Shown here: one piece after another, positions 46,909 through 50,524 of the stretch
Layout of the letters: each line of letters begins with the position of its first letter
How positions within the stretch are numbered: the stretch's first letter is position 1
From: an uncultured bacterium
GTDB lineage: Bacteria; Patescibacteriota; Minisyncoccia; Phycocordibacterales; PALSA-1337
Assembly (NCBI GenBank): GCA_903842025.1
Contig: CAIMKX010000038.1
Coordinates: 1-50,524 of the forward strand
Direction: 5' to 3'
Length of the DNA: 50,524 nucleotides
Notes under the pieces: generated by a model
Told to the model about the DNA's origin: nothing
Databases searched by the model: none
The model's input: the letters and a program-made list of their open reading frames with translations, nothing else
Position numbers and translations under genes: made by a program

Positions 46909-47166
46909 ATGACCAATACCCAACCAGTGGAAAAAACCTTGAGACGCCAGACATTCAGCGGTATTGTCGTGTCCGATAAGATGAAGGATACGGTCAATGT
47001 GGAGATCAAGCGTTTCGTAAAGCATACCAAGTTCCACAAATTCCAGTCCAAGAAGACCAAACTTATGGCTCACGATCCTGGCAATACCAAGAAGATCGGT
47101 GATAAGGTCACAATCGAAGCTTGCCGACCGATTTCCAAGAATAAGGCCTTTAAAGTAATTGCTTAA
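46909..47166 (+). CDS. rpsQ: 30S ribosomal protein S17
   Basis: 85 residues, normal length. TFSGIVVSDKMKDTVNVEIK, FVKHTKFHKFQSKKTKLMAH, GDKVTIEACRPISKNKAFKV. Primary 16S-rRNA binder with OB-fold. rplN follows after 20 nt. Confidence 0.96.
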   Translation: MTNTQPVEKTLRRQTFSGIVVSDKMKDTVNVEIKRFVKHTKFHKFQSKKTKLMAHDPGNTKKIGDKVTIEACRPISKNKAFKVIA

Positions 47167-47186
47167 TGTAAAGATTAAAATTCAAA

Positions 47187-47558
47187 ATGATCCAACCAAG
47201 AACGATAGTAAATATTGCTGACAATTCCGGTGCCAAGATCGGGCGCATTTTCAAAGTTCTTGGAGCGACTCGCAAGCGTTATGCTGAGATCGGTGAGATG
47301 GTCATCCTTTCCGTCCAGAAAGCTGAGCCTCGCAAAGCCATCAAGAAGAAAGATGTTTTGCGCGCTGTAGTCGTCCGCCAGGTCAAACCTTTGCGCCGCA
47401 AAGATGGATCCTATATTCGTTTTGATGAAAATGCCGTGGTTATTATTGAAAAGGAGAAGAATGAGCCGATCGCCGGACGTATATTCGGTCCGATCCCTCG
47501 CGAAGTCGGTGAAGCAGGTTTCAAGACTATCGCTTCCAAGGCCGCCGAAATAGTTTAA
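47187..47558 (+). CDS. rplN: 50S ribosomal protein L14
   Basis: 123 residues. MIQPRTIVNIADNSGAKIGR, KKKDVLRAVVVRQVKPLRRK, DENAVVIIEKEKNEPIAGRI, FGPIPREV. Forms intersubunit bridges. rplX follows after 5 nt. Confidence 0.97.
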   Translation: MIQPRTIVNIADNSGAKIGRIFKVLGATRKRYAEIGEMVILSVQKAEPRKAIKKKDVLRAVVVRQVKPLRRKDGSYIRFDENAVVIIEKEKNEPIAGRIFGPIPREVGEAGFKTIASKAAEIV

Positions 47559-47563
47559 ATATC

Positions 47564-47800
47564 ATGAAGATCAAAAAAGGCGACAACGTAATAATCCGCT
47601 CAGGCGATGACAAAGGCAAGACCGGCAAGGTTGTCAAAGCTTTTCCGCGTTTGAATAAGATTGTCATTGAGGGTTTGAATACGGTCAAGAAGCACCAGAG
47701 GGCCCGTAAGGAAGGGCAGAAGGGGCAGACCGTCACAGTTTCGATGCCGATGGATGTTTCGAAGGTTATGAAGGTGGAGGATGTTAAGCCGAAGAAGTAA
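47564..47800 (+). CDS. rplX: 50S ribosomal protein L24
   Basis: 78 residues, a short L24. KOW motif MKIKKGDNVIIRSGDDKGKT and GKVVKAFPRLNKIVIEGLNT, then VKKHQRARKEGQKGQTVTVS. Assembly initiator for the 50S subunit. The usual C-terminal extension is short. Confidence 0.94.
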   Translation: MKIKKGDNVIIRSGDDKGKTGKVVKAFPRLNKIVIEGLNTVKKHQRARKEGQKGQTVTVSMPMDVSKVMKVEDVKPKK

Positions 47801-47855
47801 TATTCAGATACGATTCACCAATAACTATTAACCATCAACCATTTACCAAATTCCC

Positions 47856-48416
47856 ATGTCATACAAAACCGTTGCCGAACTGAATAAGAATTCCTATGCC
47901 GCTCTCAAGGACTCTTTGAAGCTGACCAATCCGATGCAGGCGCCAAAGCTCACCAAGATCGTTGTTTCTTGCGGTTTCGGTTCCGTCAAAGACAAAAACA
48001 AGATCGCTCTTATTGCCGATCGCCTGGCTCGCATCACCGGCCAGAAGCCAGCCGTCCGTGTGACCAAGAAAGCTATTGCCACCTTCAAGACTCGCCAAGG
48101 TGATCCGATCGGTTACCAGATCACTCTTCGTGGCAAGCGCATGACCGAATTCCTCGATCGTCTCATCAATATCGCTCTGCCTCGCACCAAAGACTTCCGC
48201 GGCCTTTCCCGCGATTCCGTTGACGCTATGGGCAACTACACGATGGGTGTAAAGGAACATACTATCTTTGCCGAAACCGCCGACGAAGACCTCAAGGATG
48301 TTTTCGGATTTGCAATTACAATTGTTACAACTTCAAATAATAAAAAGGCTACTTTAGCTTTCCTCGAACATATCGGAATGCCTCTCAAGAAAGAAGGGGA
48401 AGGGGAGAGGAAATAG
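47856..48416 (+). CDS. rplE: 50S ribosomal protein L5
   Basis: 186 residues. NPMQAPKLTKIVVSCGFGSV, ITGQKPAVRVTKKAIATFKT, RQGDPIGYQITLRGKRMTEF and the C-terminal DLKDVFGFAITIVTTSNN (usual GMDI-x-I-V-T-T-A). Binds 5S rRNA. The cluster ends here with a terminator; rpsN, rpsH, rplF and the rest of the spc genes are not adjacent. Confidence 0.96.
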   Translation: MSYKTVAELNKNSYAALKDSLKLTNPMQAPKLTKIVVSCGFGSVKDKNKIALIADRLARITGQKPAVRVTKKAIATFKTRQGDPIGYQITLRGKRMTEFLDRLINIALPRTKDFRGLSRDSVDAMGNYTMGVKEHTIFAETADEDLKDVFGFAITIVTTSNNKKATLAFLEHIGMPLKKEGEGERK

Positions 48417-48448
48417 TTTAAGCCTTCAATCAATATCGGAAAAGTATT

Positions 48449-48474
48449 AAACCGTGACGTTTTGTCACGGTTTT
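48449..48474 (+). terminator. Terminator after rplE
   Basis: AAACCGTGAC (48449-48458) with GTCACGGTTT (48464-48473), a 10-bp perfect stem and a T run. Ends the ribosomal gene run. Confidence 0.85.
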
Positions 48475-48499
48475 GCAATATACGTAAAATCATTATAGG

Positions 48500-49606
48500 A
48501 TGTTTCTACAATACCAAAAAGCCAAAATGATCTCATCTTCAGCAGATCCAGTGATAATTATAGACAAACTACATGGCATGTATTTGTTTCTTGGTGGTAT
48601 TGCAAATACTGTGTCCGACATTGCCTTGATGTTGATAGGTGTGACAATCGCAGTTTTTGTGCTCTCAGTTACTTTCTTGGGAAAGGCTGCCAAAGTTGCA
48701 AAGGAAAAAAAGATAGAGGCAGAGCAAAAGAGTAGCCAAGACTTTGATAAATGTATAGCTGAGTTAAAACAAAAAATAATTGATAATCCGCACGACATTG
48801 GCGGACTCAAAAAAGAAATTCTGACACTTGAAACAAAGAAAAAATACACTGATAATGTTATTTCTGAGTTAGATAGTAAATATAACGCGCTAGGTCTGAG
48901 GAAAAGTGTTTTAATTCCGGGATTTGCGCTCTTAATGAGTACAATATTAGGCAAATTGACTTTTTTCGGTGAAAGTATTTGGTATATGATCATATTTATT
49001 ATCACAGGAGTGCTATTTTATTATGGAGTCAAAAAAATAATCATAAGTCTTCAGTCTGTTGAGTATTTTTCTCTGAATATCAAAGATGATCAATCGGAGC
49101 AAATGCAAAATGCGGTCATTAAGTCATTAAAGTTTGTTGAAGAGACAAAACATGAACTGCCGATACAGGATGCACTCCTTCAGGCTCTAAGATCTATTGA
49201 GGAAACAAAGGAGCCTAAGCCGTTAATTTTATTTGATGAGAAGCCACCAATAATTTTAAAACTAAATACTGAGGGAAAAATTAATTTTCAGGTCGATTTG
49301 AAAGAACCAGGTAACATAGAAGCTAGAAATGTTGATGTTTGGTTTTTACTATCTCCGGAAATTGAGATCTTAGCAAGTCCCAATTCTTCATCACCGTTTA
49401 AACAAGGTCAAAATTTTTGTATACCGAATGCAAATACCGTAAGATTTAAGTTCAATTTAGTTAAAAAACACACTAAATCGTCGGGTGTTTTAAAATTGAA
49501 AGCTAAGGCAACCGGAGAGTTTAAACTGAGGTATAAGGCTGATTGCGATAATCATGCTGAATCTGTAAGTGCGGATAAAGAAATTGGAATTATAGTTCTT
49601 AATTGA
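48500..49606 (+). CDS. Hypothetical membrane protein with coiled coil and C-terminal beta domain
   Basis: 368 residues of unknown family. Membrane helices at about 35-57 (NTVSDIALMLIGVTIAVFVL) and about 140-178 (two close segments). A charged coiled coil (about 62-125, AKVAKEKKIEAEQKSSQDFD) lies between. A soluble C-terminal half (about 245-368) with alternating hydrophobics (VDVWFLLSPEIEILASP, RFKFNLVKKHTKSSGVLKLK) looks like an Ig-like or arrestin-like beta domain. Base composition is clearly AT-richer than the ribosomal genes before it, in line with an acquired accessory gene. Confidence 0.55.
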   Translation: MFLQYQKAKMISSSADPVIIIDKLHGMYLFLGGIANTVSDIALMLIGVTIAVFVLSVTFLGKAAKVAKEKKIEAEQKSSQDFDKCIAELKQKIIDNPHDIGGLKKEILTLETKKKYTDNVISELDSKYNALGLRKSVLIPGFALLMSTILGKLTFFGESIWYMIIFIITGVLFYYGVKKIIISLQSVEYFSLNIKDDQSEQMQNAVIKSLKFVEETKHELPIQDALLQALRSIEETKEPKPLILFDEKPPIILKLNTEGKINFQVDLKEPGNIEARNVDVWFLLSPEIEILASPNSSSPFKQGQNFCIPNANTVRFKFNLVKKHTKSSGVLKLKAKATGEFKLRYKADCDNHAESVSADKEIGIIVLN

Positions 49607-49659
49607 GGCGTTCAATTATTTCTTAGCCTTTTGTTCTTTACAGGCGTAACTGTTTGGAC

Positions 49660-49665
49660 TAAAAT
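49660..49665 (+). promoter_or_regulatory. -10 box of the DUF5678-like gene (leaderless)
   Basis: TAAAAT ends 6 nt before the ATG at 49672. Confidence 0.5.
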
Positions 49666-49671
49666 GCGGGT

Positions 49672-49887
49672 ATGAAGAAAATCGATGAAAAAATCATAGA
49701 AAGCCCTGATTTATCAATCTTGAAGGAAGAACACGTCAATAAATGGGTGGCTTTGTCGGTAGATTACAAAAAACTCCTAGCCATTGGTGAGAGTCTTTCA
49801 GCTGTGCTTGAAAAAGCAAAAGCTTACAGCGAAAAGGTGATTATAAAAGTCTTGCCGGATTTGGGATATGCTCCGGTAGTTTCCTAA
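49672..49887 (+). CDS. DUF5678-like small protein
   Basis: 71 residues. The pattern LKEEHVNKWVALSVDYKKLL, then AIGESLSAVLEKAKAYSEKV, resembles the DUF5678 family, where a W-V-A core is followed by a helix of E-K-A-K-x-x-G type. These proteins are often encoded next to retropepsin-like proteases, as here (next gene after 14 nt). Function unknown. Confidence 0.65.
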   Translation: MKKIDEKIIESPDLSILKEEHVNKWVALSVDYKKLLAIGESLSAVLEKAKAYSEKVIIKVLPDLGYAPVVS

Positions 49888-49901
49888 TCTTTTGTAAACG
49901 A

Positions 49902-50339
49902 ATGAAGTTCAAATATTCTGTTGCAAGTACAAGATCTGGAACTTTGACTGATTCGAGGGGTCGTATGGTAAAACGTCCTATAGTTTGGTTATCTCTTGCT
50001 GGCAAGAATGGAGAATGTGTTGATGTGCCAGCCATCATTGATTCAGGCGCTGATACATCTACAATAAATATCCAATACGCTGATTTCATGGGAATAAAGT
50101 TTGATAATACAAGGCAGAGGAATATTATAGGCATAGGGAAAGGTCATGTTCCGGTCTATCAAGGAAACTTCAAATTCAAAATCAAAGAAATGGGTGATGA
50201 ATTAAATGTCCCAGCATGGTATGTTGATAGCGAAAATGTGAATATTTTGCTTGGTCAAGAGTTTTTCTTTGATTATTTCAGAATAAAATTTGAGAAAGAT
50301 CACGATACTTTCGAGCTAACACATTCGAAGAATATATAA
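49902..50339 (+). CDS. Retropepsin-like aspartic protease
   Basis: 145 residues. The active-site motif is VPAIIDSGADTSTINIQYAD (D-S-G-A-D, about 47-51). Flanking beta strands fit a single-domain retropepsin: GRMVKRPIVWLSLAGKNGEC before, and PAWYVDSENVNILLGQEFFF after, with I-L-L-G-Q-E in the place of the usual I-L/I-G-R/Q second motif. It would work as a homodimer. No signal peptide. Lies in a two-gene unit with the DUF5678-like protein. Confidence 0.82.
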   Translation: MKFKYSVASTRSGTLTDSRGRMVKRPIVWLSLAGKNGECVDVPAIIDSGADTSTINIQYADFMGIKFDNTRQRNIIGIGKGHVPVYQGNFKFKIKEMGDELNVPAWYVDSENVNILLGQEFFFDYFRIKFEKDHDTFELTHSKNI

Positions 50340-50475
50340 AAGTGGGGTACAATTTGTACCCTGGTTGAAGGTACTTCTGACTCGGTAACCCCTCACACCC
50401 CTCCTCGACCTAATCGCCGCCCTGTGAATAACAACACAGTTGTTTCGTTTCATCCATGTTAAAATATATGTCGTA
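50340..50475. other. Intergenic region with small palindrome
   Basis: GGGTACA-ATT-TGTACCC (50345-50361) is a perfect 7-bp hairpin right after the protease stop, without a T run. The rest has no recognised feature except TAAAAT (50460-50465), a probable -10 for the next start. Confidence 0.4.
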
Positions 50476-50524
50476 ATGAGTTTAACTGACAACGAAATCA
50501 GAGAACGAATGGTTGAACTTCACA
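50476..50524 (+). CDS. Start of an unidentified gene, cut by window end
   Basis: ATG followed by SLTDNEIRERMVELH, open to the window end. TAAAAT lies 10 nt upstream. Too short to identify. Confidence 0.4.
   Translation, partial: MSLTDNEIRERMVELH

Noticed and set aside
48493-49005. 170-aa minus-strand ORF opposite the 368-aa membrane protein
   Set aside because: Hydrophobic Ser-rich shadow of the plus-strand gene, with no start signal.

Overview
The window looks like a piece of a Candidate Phyla Radiation (Patescibacteria, probably Parcubacteria-like) chromosome. The reasons are ribosomal genes in broken-up str and S10 clusters, small versions of core enzymes, many genes whose -10 box lies only 6-10 bases before the start codon (leaderless mRNAs), a type IV pilus and ComEC competence set, and intergenic spaces filled with AT-rich and REP-like inverted repeats. 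This assignment is inferred from gene content only; no database search was possible.

Layout. 1-2.9 kb: a transposase remnant, an unknown membrane protein, dinD and nusA. 3.1-10.1 kb: type IV pilus genes (pilB, pilC and three pilin-like proteins). 10.2-12.2 kb: tpiA and pgk. 12.4-13.6 kb: a HIT protein and a HepT-MntA toxin-antitoxin pair. 13.6-16.3 kb: a complete diversity-generating retroelement (DGR1) with target gene, template repeat (TR), Avd gene and reverse transcriptase. 16.3-24.4 kb: recJ, a Nudix hydrolase, rnhA, comEC, superoxide dismutase, a ComEC-tail-like protein, rpmB, an M50 protease and a small XRE regulator. 24.6-33.4 kb: rpsL, rpsG, an ORF6N gene, fusA, a 1132-residue surface protein and tuf. 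33.5-48.4 kb: the S10 cluster (rpsJ, rplC, rplD, rplW, rplB, rpsS, rplV, rpsC, rplP, rpmC, rpsQ, rplN, rplX, rplE). It is split once by a MacAB-type efflux block and once by a histidine kinase plus a second DGR cassette (DGR2). 48.5 kb to the end: hypothetical genes, including a DUF5678-retropepsin pair.

The main discovery is the pair of DGRs. In DGR1, TR and variable repeat (VR) align over 131 columns with 19 differences, every one at a template adenine. In DGR2 there are 15 substitutions, again all at adenines, plus one inserted codon. DGR2 keeps only the last third of a reverse transcriptase that is about 79% identical to the DGR1 enzyme and starts at the YADD motif. It lies between rplB and rpsS. 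The two cassettes encode different target families but share two non-coding parts. One is a target-mRNA leader: a near-perfect sigma70 promoter, then a boxA-like AGTTCTTTGATA, then a hairpin with compensatory base changes. The other is about 200 nt of collinear sequence blocks in front of TR. I infer that one RT-Avd pair may serve both cassettes in trans, and that the targets may be under an antitermination-like leader. The DGR1 avd gene also carries a (CT)12 tract in its reading frame, so slippage could switch it on and off.

No tRNA, rRNA or CRISPR array was recognised.
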